DNA from: Methanobrevibacter sp.
Lineage (GTDB): Archaea; Methanobacteriota; Methanobacteria; Methanobacteriales; Methanobacteriaceae
Length of the DNA: 33,320 nucleotides
NCBI GenBank assembly: GCA_017434555.1
Contig: JAFRFB010000014.1
Span: forward strand, 1-33,320
Reading direction: 5' to 3'
Position numbers and translations under genes: made by a program. The first letter of the stretch is position 1. Each line of letters starts with the position of its first letter. Below, piece by piece: positions 16,415 to 24,394 of the stretch. The notes under the pieces were generated by a model. That model was not told the DNA's origin. It made no database searches and saw nothing but the letters and a program-made list of their open reading frames with translations.

Positions 16415-18268
16415 ATGGATGAAAAAGATAAAAAAATAGCTACCGATTTAGCATATGAGATAATAAAAGAAGTGAGTAGAGCCATTAGGCCTTATGCCGG
16501 AACTGAAGAAGCCGGTGAAAAAGTAAAGATTGGGGCCGACGGTACGCCTACATCATATATCGATATTATTGCAGAAGATACGCTAATTAACATTTTAAAG
16601 AATGCTCCGGTACTTTCATACATCATCAGTGAAGAAGTCGGTGAATTAAAACTGGGTAAAGGAACTAAAAGAAGCATTAATCTAACTGAAGAATTGCAAC
16701 GTGACGATTTAGATGAATCAGAAAAGCCTAAATTCATATTTTTAGTCGACCCGATTGATGGAACCAGCAATGCAATTAAAGAAATACCTGCTTACGGCAT
16801 ATCAATTGCTGTTGCAAATGTTCCCGAAGGAAGATTAGCTACACTGGAAGATGTTGAATTAGGTTTTATCAGCAATTTTGGAAATGGTAACTTCTTTGAA
16901 GCCGAAAAAGGAAAAGGTTGCTGGTTAAACAATGAAGAAGTACATCCGAGCGATGTTGTAAAAATCAGCCAAATGACATTAGGGGGTTTTACAAAAAGTG
17001 GAACTTCTTCCGCTTCAAAACTGGTTGATAGTGCAAGAAGAATGAGAGTTTTAGGTTCTGTTGTATTGGAATTGTCCTATGTTGCAAGTGGAAGATATGA
17101 TGCCTTTCTTGATTTGAGAGGAAGTAGAATAATTGATATTGCAGCATCCAAATTGATTGTTGAAGAGGCCGGAGGAATCGTTACCTCAAAACACGGTGAA
17201 AAACTGAACAACAAACTGAGCATATATGAAAAGGCAATAGTCGTTGCTGCAAATAATAAAATAATGCATAAGCAAATAATAGATATCTTAAATGACAATA
17301 TGGCAGATTTTATTGGAAAAGTAGCTATTTTAAGCCGTATTGATCAGGATAAAGCCATATTATTCTCAGCAAAACTTGTCGATTACTTTTTAACAAACGG
17401 TCTTGAAGTTGTTATTGAAAAGAGACTTGCCACCAAGATTGAAGAGTTGAAAGAGAATCCGAAACTTGACAGGATAATTGAAAAAATAATTAAAGAATCC
17501 CCAGACATGAAAGAATATCTTGAAGATTTAAATCTCAATATTGACTTTAAAAAAATCGCTAAAGATACAAATGAATTCAGATGTGACATGGCCGTTGTTT
17601 TAGGTGGAGACGGAACACTTTTAAGAGCGCAAGCAAAACTTAAAGAAGAGACTCCGCTATTCGGAATTAACATGGGTACCGTTGGATTTTTAACCGATAT
17701 TGAAGTATCCGAAACATTCAATGCACTGAATAAGGTTCTTAAAGGAGAATATTATAAAGAAAAAAGGTCAAAATTGGTAGTCTCTCACGAAAACCACAAT
17801 TATAATGCAATGAATGAAGTAGTTATAATGACAAACAAACCTGCCAAAATGCTGCATTTTGAAATTCAGGTAGACGGAGAAACTATTGAAGAAGTCAGGG
17901 CTGACGGACTTATCATTTCCACACCTAGTGGTTCTACAGCTTATGCGATGTCTGCAGGAGGTCCTATTGTTGATCCTAAACTTGAAGGATTCATTATCAT
18001 ACCAATATGCCCATATAAACTTGGCGCAAGACCGTTCATCGTATCTGACAATAGTGAAATAACAGTAAAATTGCTTAAAAAAGGAAAAAGTGCAGTATTC
18101 GTAATGGACGGGCAAATCAATGAAGAAGCAGATTATCTTGAAGAAATTAAATTTAAAAAAGCAGACAAAGATGTTTATTTCATAAGAACAAGTAGCAAAT
18201 ACTTCTATGAGAAAGTTAAAGACAAGTTAGGTGAAGGCGGTCTTAATAAACAGCAAGGGTGCTTATAG
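16415..18268 (+). CDS. nadK: Fused inositol-monophosphatase-type phosphatase / NAD kinase
   Basis: A 617-aa two-domain enzyme. Residues about 1-275 are an IMPase/FBPase-type phosphatase with metal ligands in ISEEVGE and D112-PID115-GTSN. Residues about 290-610 are NAD kinase: GGDG at 397-400 within VVLGGDGTLL, then MNEVVI, STPSGSTAYAMSAGGP and VMDGQ. The same fusion in Methanocaldococcus jannaschii (MJ0917) has both NAD kinase and NADP phosphatase activity, so one protein can set the NADP/NAD balance. All core motifs are intact. It overlaps the start of cfbE by one base (TAGTG), indicating a two-gene operon. Confidence 0.93.
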   Translation: MDEKDKKIATDLAYEIIKEVSRAIRPYAGTEEAGEKVKIGADGTPTSYIDIIAEDTLINILKNAPVLSYIISEEVGELKLGKGTKRSINLTEELQRDDLDESEKPKFIFLVDPIDGTSNAIKEIPAYGISIAVANVPEGRLATLEDVELGFISNFGNGNFFEAEKGKGCWLNNEEVHPSDVVKISQMTLGGFTKSGTSSASKLVDSARRMRVLGSVVLELSYVASGRYDAFLDLRGSRIIDIAASKLIVEEAGGIVTSKHGEKLNNKLSIYEKAIVVAANNKIMHKQIIDILNDNMADFIGKVAILSRIDQDKAILFSAKLVDYFLTNGLEVVIEKRLATKIEELKENPKLDRIIEKIIKESPDMKEYLEDLNLNIDFKKIAKDTNEFRCDMAVVLGGDGTLLRAQAKLKEETPLFGINMGTVGFLTDIEVSETFNALNKVLKGEYYKEKRSKLVVSHENHNYNAMNEVVIMTNKPAKMLHFEIQVDGETIEEVRADGLIISTPSGSTAYAMSAGGPIVDPKLEGFIIIPICPYKLGARPFIVSDNSEITVKLLKKGKSAVFVMDGQINEEADYLEEIKFKKADKDVYFIRTSSKYFYEKVKDKLGEGGLNKQQGCL

Positions 18269-19668
18269 TGAACATCCTCGTAATTGACCTGACTCACGGA
18301 GGAGTTAAAATTGCAGTAAGCCTTGCAAAAAAAGGAAAAAGCGTTTACTGTTATGACATCTACAATACACTAAAGGATATTGATAGAAGAATGCTTGACG
18401 TTTATAATGTGAAGCTAATTCAATTGAAAGATTTGAAAGATTTTACTGGTGATTTAAAAGTCATTTATCCGATCCATTTGCCTTTAACTAATGAAGACAT
18501 TAGAAAAAATAATGAAAACTTAAACTACACTTTCATCACACACCACGAAGCGGTAGCTGAAATCCTGAATGGATGGGGAAAAGATATTAAAAAAATTGAA
18601 ATAACTGGCGTTAAAGGAAAAACCAGCTGTGCATTCATGCTTAAGGAAATACTGATTGATGAAAATCCTTTGGTCTTATCAAGCTTGGGCGCCCTGCTTT
18701 ATGTAGATAAAAAGGAAATTGTTCTTCAAAAAAACATTTCAATCGCCCCTTCAAATATCAAGGAAACGGTTGATTTGGCCAATAAACTGGCTAACCCTCT
18801 TTGTAATGGAGAAAGTAAAAATCAAATTTATAATAGTGCTATTTTTGAATCATCCCTCGGCGCAACAGGCATTGGGGATGTGGGGCTTTTGACAAATATT
18901 GTTGAGGATTATCCCATCGCACAAAACAAATCATCTGCAAGCATTGCTAAAAAGCAGGTGTTTAGATGTGGAATCATATGCTGTGAAAAGGAATCTCTGG
19001 ACAAATATTACAGGGATATTGAACATGAAAAAGTAAATTCATTCAGTTTTGACGATGAATCTGCAGATTTATATGTTGAAAATGTAAAATATTCCCTTGA
19101 TGAAAGTATAATTGACATTGCATTTAATAATATAAAAACAAAAAGTGATGATATAATCAGCGGCAAAATCAAGGTCAAAACCTTCGCTCCTGGAAAACAT
19201 CATGTCCTTAATGTTTTGGGAGTTGTTGGAACTGCATTATCATTAGATATTGATGAAAATACCATCATTAACGGGCTTAAAAACTATAAGGGAATTGCCG
19301 GGCGAACAAATAAAAAGAATATTGGAAACATTACAGTTATAGAAGAAATAAATCCAGGTATAAATACCAAAGCAATAGAAGCATCCATCAACATGATAGA
19401 TAATGATGGAAAATACATTATTTCCATTGGCGGAGATTATGGAATAACCTGTGAAGAAATTGATGAGGACTCTGTTGCAAAATTAATTGACACATTGGAT
19501 AAGGAGATAATTTTAACCGGAGAAGTTGGAAAAAGCATATTAAATAAAATCAATAAGAAAGTTATTTTTATTGAAGATTATAATGCCGTGTATGATTTTG
19601 CAATTGAAAATAATAGAAATCTTCTTTTTATTTACAGGTCAGACTATAGAAAGTTATCAAAACGCTGA
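18268..19668 (+). CDS. cfbE: Coenzyme F430 synthetase (Mur-ligase-like)
   Basis: A 466-aa Mur-ligase-family protein matching CfbE, which performs the last ATP-dependent step of F430 synthesis, closing the cyclohexanone ring of seco-F430. The N-terminus (VNILVIDLTHGGVKIA) is typical; the ATP-binding loop GVKGKTS is at 114-120; central features include LSSLGALL and ESSLGATGIGDVG; GIAGRTN marks the Mur-like C-terminal linker. I start it at GTG 18268, overlapping the nadK stop, with AAGGGTG six bases upstream; the GTG at 18259 lies in that site. It is unusual for murein-type ligases in that the acceptor is a tetrapyrrole, an established property of CfbE. Confidence 0.85.
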   Translation: MNILVIDLTHGGVKIAVSLAKKGKSVYCYDIYNTLKDIDRRMLDVYNVKLIQLKDLKDFTGDLKVIYPIHLPLTNEDIRKNNENLNYTFITHHEAVAEILNGWGKDIKKIEITGVKGKTSCAFMLKEILIDENPLVLSSLGALLYVDKKEIVLQKNISIAPSNIKETVDLANKLANPLCNGESKNQIYNSAIFESSLGATGIGDVGLLTNIVEDYPIAQNKSSASIAKKQVFRCGIICCEKESLDKYYRDIEHEKVNSFSFDDESADLYVENVKYSLDESIIDIAFNNIKTKSDDIISGKIKVKTFAPGKHHVLNVLGVVGTALSLDIDENTIINGLKNYKGIAGRTNKKNIGNITVIEEINPGINTKAIEASINMIDNDGKYIISIGGDYGITCEEIDEDSVAKLIDTLDKEIILTGEVGKSILNKINKKVIFIEDYNAVYDFAIENNRNLLFIYRSDYRKLSKR

Positions 19669-19854
19669 TAATAACCAATTGTTAACAACAATATGTAAAA
19701 TTATTTTTACAATAAATTGAAACATTTAATTATAATTAAAAATAGAATATACAATGTAAATTTTTTTAAAAGTTATAAGTTAAAACTTATATGCAAAATA
19801 GAAAAAATAAATATTTTTTTTCTGCAATACTTTTATAAAATTGGAGACGATAAA
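19669..19854 (+). promoter_or_regulatory. hemC upstream region with an 18-bp palindrome
   Basis: TATAAGTT-AA-AACTTATA at 19774-19791 is a perfect palindrome that includes a TATA-like element. It is a candidate operator. GTAAAA-TTA-TTTTTAC near 19694 is a weak hairpin that may end cfbE transcription. The ribosome binding site GGAG at 19843 sets the hemC start at the TTG 19855. Confidence 0.5.
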
Positions 19855-20724
19855 TTGATAGTTGGAACAAGAGGCAGTCAATTAGCACTTGCACAGACAA
19901 AACAAGTTTGTAAGGACTTATCTAAAATAACTGGCGAAGAAATTGACTTGGAAATCATAAAAACTAAAGGAGATAAAATTACTACTTCCCAATTATACAA
20001 TATGGATTCAAAAGGCCTTTTTACAAAGGAATTGGATATTGCACTTTTAGAAGAGGAAGTTGATTTTACAGTACATAGTTTTAAGGATTTACCTACCGAA
20101 TTAGATGAAGACTTGGAAATTGTTGCCGTCCCAATACGTGAGTCCCCACGTGAAGTATTAATATCTGAAAAAACTTGGGAAGAATTAGAACCTGGTTCTA
20201 AATTAGGGACCAGCAGTCTTAGACGTGAAGCATTCTGTAATCACTACGATAAAGGCTTTGAACTTAAACCAATCAGAGGAAATATCGAAACCAGAATCAA
20301 TAAGGTTATTGAAAGTGATTTGGATGCGACAATAATGGCTGAAGCCGGGTTAAAAAGACTTGGTTTAACTGAACATATTAAAACAGTGTTTCCACTAGAT
20401 TATATAACTCCGCCTGCAGGACAAGGAGCTTTAGCCATAATAACAAGGAAAGACTCTGATAAAAAGCAAATCATATCAAAATTAAATGATTATACTTCAA
20501 TGCAAGAAGTATTGGCTGAAAAAAAAGTTTTAGAAGAATTGGGCGTTGGCTGCCAATGGCCAATTGGTGCTATAGCACAGATGAAAAATAAAAAATTTAA
20601 TATTTACTCAATATTATTAACAAAAGACGGAGAAATCCTAAAAGAACAAAGTGAAACTGGTTCAATCAAAAATGCGATTGAATTGGGTAAAAAAATCGGG
20701 AAAGTATTCGAAGACTATGTTTAA
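19855..20724 (+). CDS. hemC: Hydroxymethylbilane synthase (porphobilinogen deaminase)
   Basis: A 289-aa enzyme joining four porphobilinogen molecules, the step before uroporphyrinogen III and so required for F430, cobamides and sirohaem. Motifs in order: IVGTRGSQLALAQTK, HSFKDLPTE (contains the catalytic Asp loop), LGTSSLRREA, PIRGNIETRI, PPAGQGAL, and C233 in VGCQWPIGA, the cysteine that holds the dipyrromethane cofactor. The upstream frame is open to a TTG at 19717 but that extension is Lys/Ile/Tyr/Phe-rich and not part of HemC; the TTG at 19855 has GGAG eight bases before it. First gene of a likely three-gene operon. Confidence 0.94.
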   Translation: MIVGTRGSQLALAQTKQVCKDLSKITGEEIDLEIIKTKGDKITTSQLYNMDSKGLFTKELDIALLEEEVDFTVHSFKDLPTELDEDLEIVAVPIRESPREVLISEKTWEELEPGSKLGTSSLRREAFCNHYDKGFELKPIRGNIETRINKVIESDLDATIMAEAGLKRLGLTEHIKTVFPLDYITPPAGQGALAIITRKDSDKKQIISKLNDYTSMQEVLAEKKVLEELGVGCQWPIGAIAQMKNKKFNIYSILLTKDGEILKEQSETGSIKNAIELGKKIGKVFEDYV

Positions 20725-20739
20725 TTGGAGGAGTTGAAA

Positions 20740-21699
20740 TTGAGAACTGTTAATGTAGGAGTTGTTGGAGTAGGAGCAATGGGTGAAAACCATGTTCGTG
20801 TGTACCATAAAATGGAAGAAGCCAATTTGCTTGCCGTTTCAGATGTAAGTGAAAGAGCACTTAAAAAAATAGAGCGAAAATATGGCGCAAAAGGTTACAC
20901 CGATTACAGCGAACTACTTGAAAATCCAGATATTGAAGTGGTTAGTGTTTGTGTACCGACTACTTTTCACCATGCAGTGGTAATGGAAGCTATTAAAAAC
21001 AAAAAACATGTTTTAGTTGAAAAGCCAATAGCATTCACACTAAACGAAGCTGAAGAAATGATTGCTGCTGCAAAAGAAGCTGGAGTAATTCTTGCAACAG
21101 GACATGTCGAAAGATTTAATCCTGCTGTTCAAAAAGCTAAAGAACTTATTGAAGATGGCGTTATTGGAGATATAGTATCCGCATTTGCAAAAAGAGTAGG
21201 ACCACTTCCACCAAGAATTAAAGACGTTGGTGTTGCAATAGATTTAGCTATTCACGATTTAGACATTATGAATTACTTATTTGAAGAAGACATAACCCAG
21301 GTATACGGTACAATGAACAGTATACTTGATGACTGTGAATTTGAAGATCATGCAGAAATCATGGTAAGCTTTGATAACGAATCAACAGGAATTATCGAAG
21401 TAAACTGGTTAACTCCATATAAAAGGAGAGAACTTGAACTTACCGGAACTGACGGAATTATCTCCGTAGATTACATCAAACAAAGTATTGACGTTTTCGG
21501 AAAATTCGCTCAGGATATTGAAATTGTACATGAAGAACCTTTAAAAGGAGAATTAAAATCATTCTTAAATGCTGTTGTTAATGAAGAAGAACCAGAAATT
21601 ACTGGTGAAGATGGGCTTAAAGCTCTTAAAATGGTTATTGCAGCAAATAAATCATCTAAAGAACACAGACCAATTAGTTTAGATGAACTTGAGGAATAG
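20740..21699 (+). CDS. Gfo/Idh/MocA-family oxidoreductase
   Basis: A 319-aa NAD(P)-dependent sugar oxidoreductase. The Rossmann motif GVVGVGAMG lies at 7-15 and the family signature E94-K95-P96 (VLVEKPIAF) follows; the C-terminal sheet domain has [14 protein letters not shown], whose His-Asp pair belongs to the catalytic site. Methanogen relatives are sometimes annotated as UDP-N-acetylglucosamine 3-dehydrogenase, which would suit pseudomurein or glycan synthesis; this is only a suggestion. The start is TTG 20740, six bases after GGAGGAG; the upstream TTG codons at 20725 and 20734 overlap or abut that site. It lies 15 bases after hemC and ends eight bases before the regulator gene. Confidence 0.85.
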   Translation: MRTVNVGVVGVGAMGENHVRVYHKMEEANLLAVSDVSERALKKIERKYGAKGYTDYSELLENPDIEVVSVCVPTTFHHAVVMEAIKNKKHVLVEKPIAFTLNEAEEMIAAAKEAGVILATGHVERFNPAVQKAKELIEDGVIGDIVSAFAKRVGPLPPRIKDVGVAIDLAIHDLDIMNYLFEEDITQVYGTMNSILDDCEFEDHAEIMVSFDNESTGIIEVNWLTPYKRRELELTGTDGIISVDYIKQSIDVFGKFAQDIEIVHEEPLKGELKSFLNAVVNEEEPEITGEDGLKALKMVIAANKSSKEHRPISLDELEE

Positions 21700-21707
21700 T
21701 GATATTT

Positions 21708-22319
21708 ATGAAAACCAAATTAATTCAAAAAGCTCAGGAACTTAGAGAACATGGATTTACAACTGGAGAAATCGCTGATGAACTCAATGTTAGTATGGAC
21801 ACAGCCAGATGGTTAACACTCCAAAAAGCAGAAGAAGAAAAAGTAGATGCACCAGTCGACTTTGCTATTAACTGGAATAGTATCGGTGGAAATTCAACCC
21901 GTTTAAGTTATGTTTCCGGAGCTTTAAGTGATATGGCCCTTTCACACGGTGAAGCAGATATTGTTTTAGGAATTGCAGTCAGCGGAATTCCATTTGCAAC
22001 TGTAATGGCTGAATTTTTAGAAGAAATGACTGGACTTGACACATCCTTAGCTATTTTCCACCCAAACAAACATAGAAAAGACCAAGACAACACCGATGAC
22101 GAAGGTACAATCAGTACCAATTTCGGATCCGTTAAAGGTAAAAAAGTCATCATTGTCGACGATGTAATTACAAGTGGAAAAACCGCTCGTGAAGTAATAC
22201 ACACAGTTAAAGACCAAGGCGGAGAACCTCTCTGTGTAACTGTATTAATTGATAAAGCAGGCCTTTCAGAAATTGAAGATATTCCTGTTGAATCTTTAAT
22301 TAAAGTAAGTAGATTATAA
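21708..22319 (+). CDS. PRTase-type transcriptional regulator (GfcR / PyrE-like)
   Basis: A 203-aa protein with an N-terminal helix-turn-helix (about 1-40: [20 protein letters not shown]) and a type I phosphoribosyltransferase fold. The PRPP-binding loop is [14 protein letters not shown] (147-160). In Haloferax volcanii the homologue GfcR is a transcription factor controlling sugar metabolism; methanogen members are usually listed as orotate phosphoribosyltransferase-like, but the HTH argues for a regulator whose ligand may be PRPP or a sugar phosphate. I prefer ATG 21708 with GTGAT just upstream over GTG 21699 within the previous stop codon. Last gene of the hemC group, followed by a strong hairpin. 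Confidence 0.82.
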   Translation: MKTKLIQKAQELREHGFTTGEIADELNVSMDTARWLTLQKAEEEKVDAPVDFAINWNSIGGNSTRLSYVSGALSDMALSHGEADIVLGIAVSGIPFATVMAEFLEEMTGLDTSLAIFHPNKHRKDQDNTDDEGTISTNFGSVKGKKVIIVDDVITSGKTAREVIHTVKDQGGEPLCVTVLIDKAGLSEIEDIPVESLIKVSRL

Positions 22320-22341
22320 ATCTACTTTTTATCCTATTTTT
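22307..22341 (+). terminator. Hairpin terminator of the hemC operon
   Basis: A perfect 9-bp stem AAGTAGATT / AATCTACTT with a three-base loop spans the stop codon, followed by TTTATCCTATTTTTTT. Confidence 0.78.
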
Positions 22342-22419
22342 TTAATTTCAATCACCAGAAAACATATTTAAATAATGCATAAAACAAATAATAATATAAC
22401 AATCGTTTAGGAAAAAATT

Positions 22420-24366
22420 ATGGATATTGCATTATTACAAAATTTGTCGGCGATTTTGATAACTGCCGTAATAGTCCTTCTAATTTTTAATAAACTGAAA
22501 CTACCTACCATGATTGGTTTATTCATCACAGGAATTGTTCTAGGACATGCTATTAATAATACAACAATAATTTCAACACTTTCAGAATTAGGAGTAGTAT
22601 TTTTATTATTTATTATAGGGCTGGAATTCTCGGTTGAAAAGTTCTCTGCAATTAAACGCTATGCTTTGATTGGAGGTATCCTGCAGGTTAGCATAACGAC
22701 TGTGCTGACTACACTTCTTGGACTTGCATTAGGGTTTAATTTACCCAGTTCAATATTTTTAGGATTTTTAGTGTCCTTTTCAAGTACTGCAATTGTTATG
22801 AAAATAATGCAGCAGAAGCATTTAACTCACTCAATGCAGGGAAGAGTGACATTGGGTATTTTAATCTTTCAAGACATTGCAGTTATTGTAGTTATATTGA
22901 TTACTCCATTGCTGGGCGGATCAAAAATTGAACTCCATACAATCCCTACATTAATTGCCACTTTCATAGGACTTGCAATACTGATATTTGTCGGAGCAAA
23001 ATGGTTTATTCCTCTAGCTTTAAGGGATGCTGCCAAAACCAAAAATAGGGATTTATTTTTACTTTTAACATTGTTTATCTGTATGGGAACTACATTTGCA
23101 ACAAGTCTTATTGGAATCGGCCCTGAACTTGGAGCATTTATTGCAGGACTATTAATATCAAATACCGAGTACTCACACCAAACTTTAGGTTATATTCAGC
23201 CGTTTGAAGACGTGTTCATGAGCCTATTCTTTATCAGTATCGGTTTAATGGTCAATTTGCACCTGTTCCTGTATAACATATGGATAATTCTCATATTAAC
23301 CGCAATAATTTTAATTATTAACTTTTCAGCAACATTAATAACAGGTATGGTGCTGAAACTTCCTTCCAAGGTATCGATTACAATAGCTATTCTTTTAAGC
23401 CAAATTGGGGAATTCTCTTTTGTTCTTGCAAGTGAAGGAATGAAATACGGCTTAATGACACAGAGATTTTTCTCAGTATTTTTGGGAGTAAGTATACTTA
23501 CAATGTCATTGACTCCATTTTTACAAAAGATGACTCCTAAAATCGTTAAACAGTTCGGAAAAATTAACTATTTCCAGGTTGATGATGAATTGAAAACCCT
23601 TCCGGAAGAGTTTGAAGACACGCAGCCTATTAAAGACCATGTTATTCTGGTCGGTTTGGGTCGTGTCGGAAAACAGATGACAAAGGCATGTCATCAATTC
23701 AATGTTCCGATTCTTGCTGTTGATATGAACCCTATTGTTGTTGAAAAGCAGCAGGCTTTAGGTGTGCCGATTATATATGGTAATGCATCAAATGAAAGTG
23801 TTTTAAAGGAACTTCAAGTAACTCGCGCACAGTGTATTGTAATTTCCGCTTCAACATATGAAGGTACCCTTAAAACAATCGATACTGCAAGGAGATTGAA
23901 TCCGGATATCCACATCATCGTAAGGACGAAATACCTGAAAAATATTGAAGAGGTTATTGATGCCGGCGCAGACGAAGTAATTCCAAAAGAGTTTGAAACA
24001 AGTATCCTGATGTTTACAAGAATCATGGATTACTATCAAAAGGATATGGATGAAATAGCCGATGCAGTTAATAATTTAAGATCAGATAATTATGATGCTT
24101 TGCGTAGTGTTTCATCAGAAGATATTTCAGCTTACCTAAGCAATTCATTTACAGATATTGAGCTCGATTCCGTTAGAGTCTATAATGATGCGCACATAAG
24201 CGATTTTCCTTTTGAAAAGCATGATTTGACAATAACAAGCGTAATACGTGAAAATAATACCATAACAAATATTAAAAATAGCTTTTTATTCCTGGAAGAC
24301 GACATTATACTGTTCACAGGACAGAGAAATGATATAAATAAGTTCTTTGAAGATATAGAATTTTAA
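22420..24366 (+). CDS. Kef-type monovalent cation/proton antiporter with TrkA domain
   Basis: A 648-aa CPA2-family transporter. Residues 1-385 hold about 12 membrane segments, including the conserved LLFIIGLEFS, SFSSTAIVMKIM and LISNTEYSHQ (CPA2 normally has aspartate near this site; here a Leu-Ile-Ser precedes). About 410-530 is a TrkA_N nucleotide-binding domain with VGLGRVGKQM, and 560-648 a TrkA_C-like domain. This is the layout of KefB/KefC and archaeal K+ or Na+/H+ exchangers, gated by NAD(H) or related ligands. The ion is not decided by the sequence. AGGA is nine bases upstream of the ATG and a TATA-like ATTTAAATAATG lies near 22365. Confidence 0.87.
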   Translation: MDIALLQNLSAILITAVIVLLIFNKLKLPTMIGLFITGIVLGHAINNTTIISTLSELGVVFLLFIIGLEFSVEKFSAIKRYALIGGILQVSITTVLTTLLGLALGFNLPSSIFLGFLVSFSSTAIVMKIMQQKHLTHSMQGRVTLGILIFQDIAVIVVILITPLLGGSKIELHTIPTLIATFIGLAILIFVGAKWFIPLALRDAAKTKNRDLFLLLTLFICMGTTFATSLIGIGPELGAFIAGLLISNTEYSHQTLGYIQPFEDVFMSLFFISIGLMVNLHLFLYNIWIILILTAIILIINFSATLITGMVLKLPSKVSITIAILLSQIGEFSFVLASEGMKYGLMTQRFFSVFLGVSILTMSLTPFLQKMTPKIVKQFGKINYFQVDDELKTLPEEFEDTQPIKDHVILVGLGRVGKQMTKACHQFNVPILAVDMNPIVVEKQQALGVPIIYGNASNESVLKELQVTRAQCIVISASTYEGTLKTIDTARRLNPDIHIIVRTKYLKNIEEVIDAGADEVIPKEFETSILMFTRIMDYYQKDMDEIADAVNNLRSDNYDALRSVSSEDISAYLSNSFTDIELDSVRVYNDAHISDFPFEKHDLTITSVIRENNTITNIKNSFLFLEDDIILFTGQRNDINKFFEDIEF

Positions 24367-24394
24367 AAAAAAAGAATAGAGGATTAAATCCTCT
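24364..24394 (-). terminator. Hairpin terminator of the second adhesin-like gene
   Basis: On the minus strand AGAGGA-TTTAA-TCCTCT starts at the stop codon and is followed by ATTCTTTTTTTTT. The antiporter gene ends just to the left, so the spacer of 27 bases serves both convergent genes. Confidence 0.72.

Noticed and set aside
19717-19854. N-terminal extension of hemC
   Set aside because: The extension is Lys/Ile/Phe/Tyr-rich, contains the promoter palindrome, and the TTG at 19855 has a proper GGAG site and begins the conserved HemC N-terminus.
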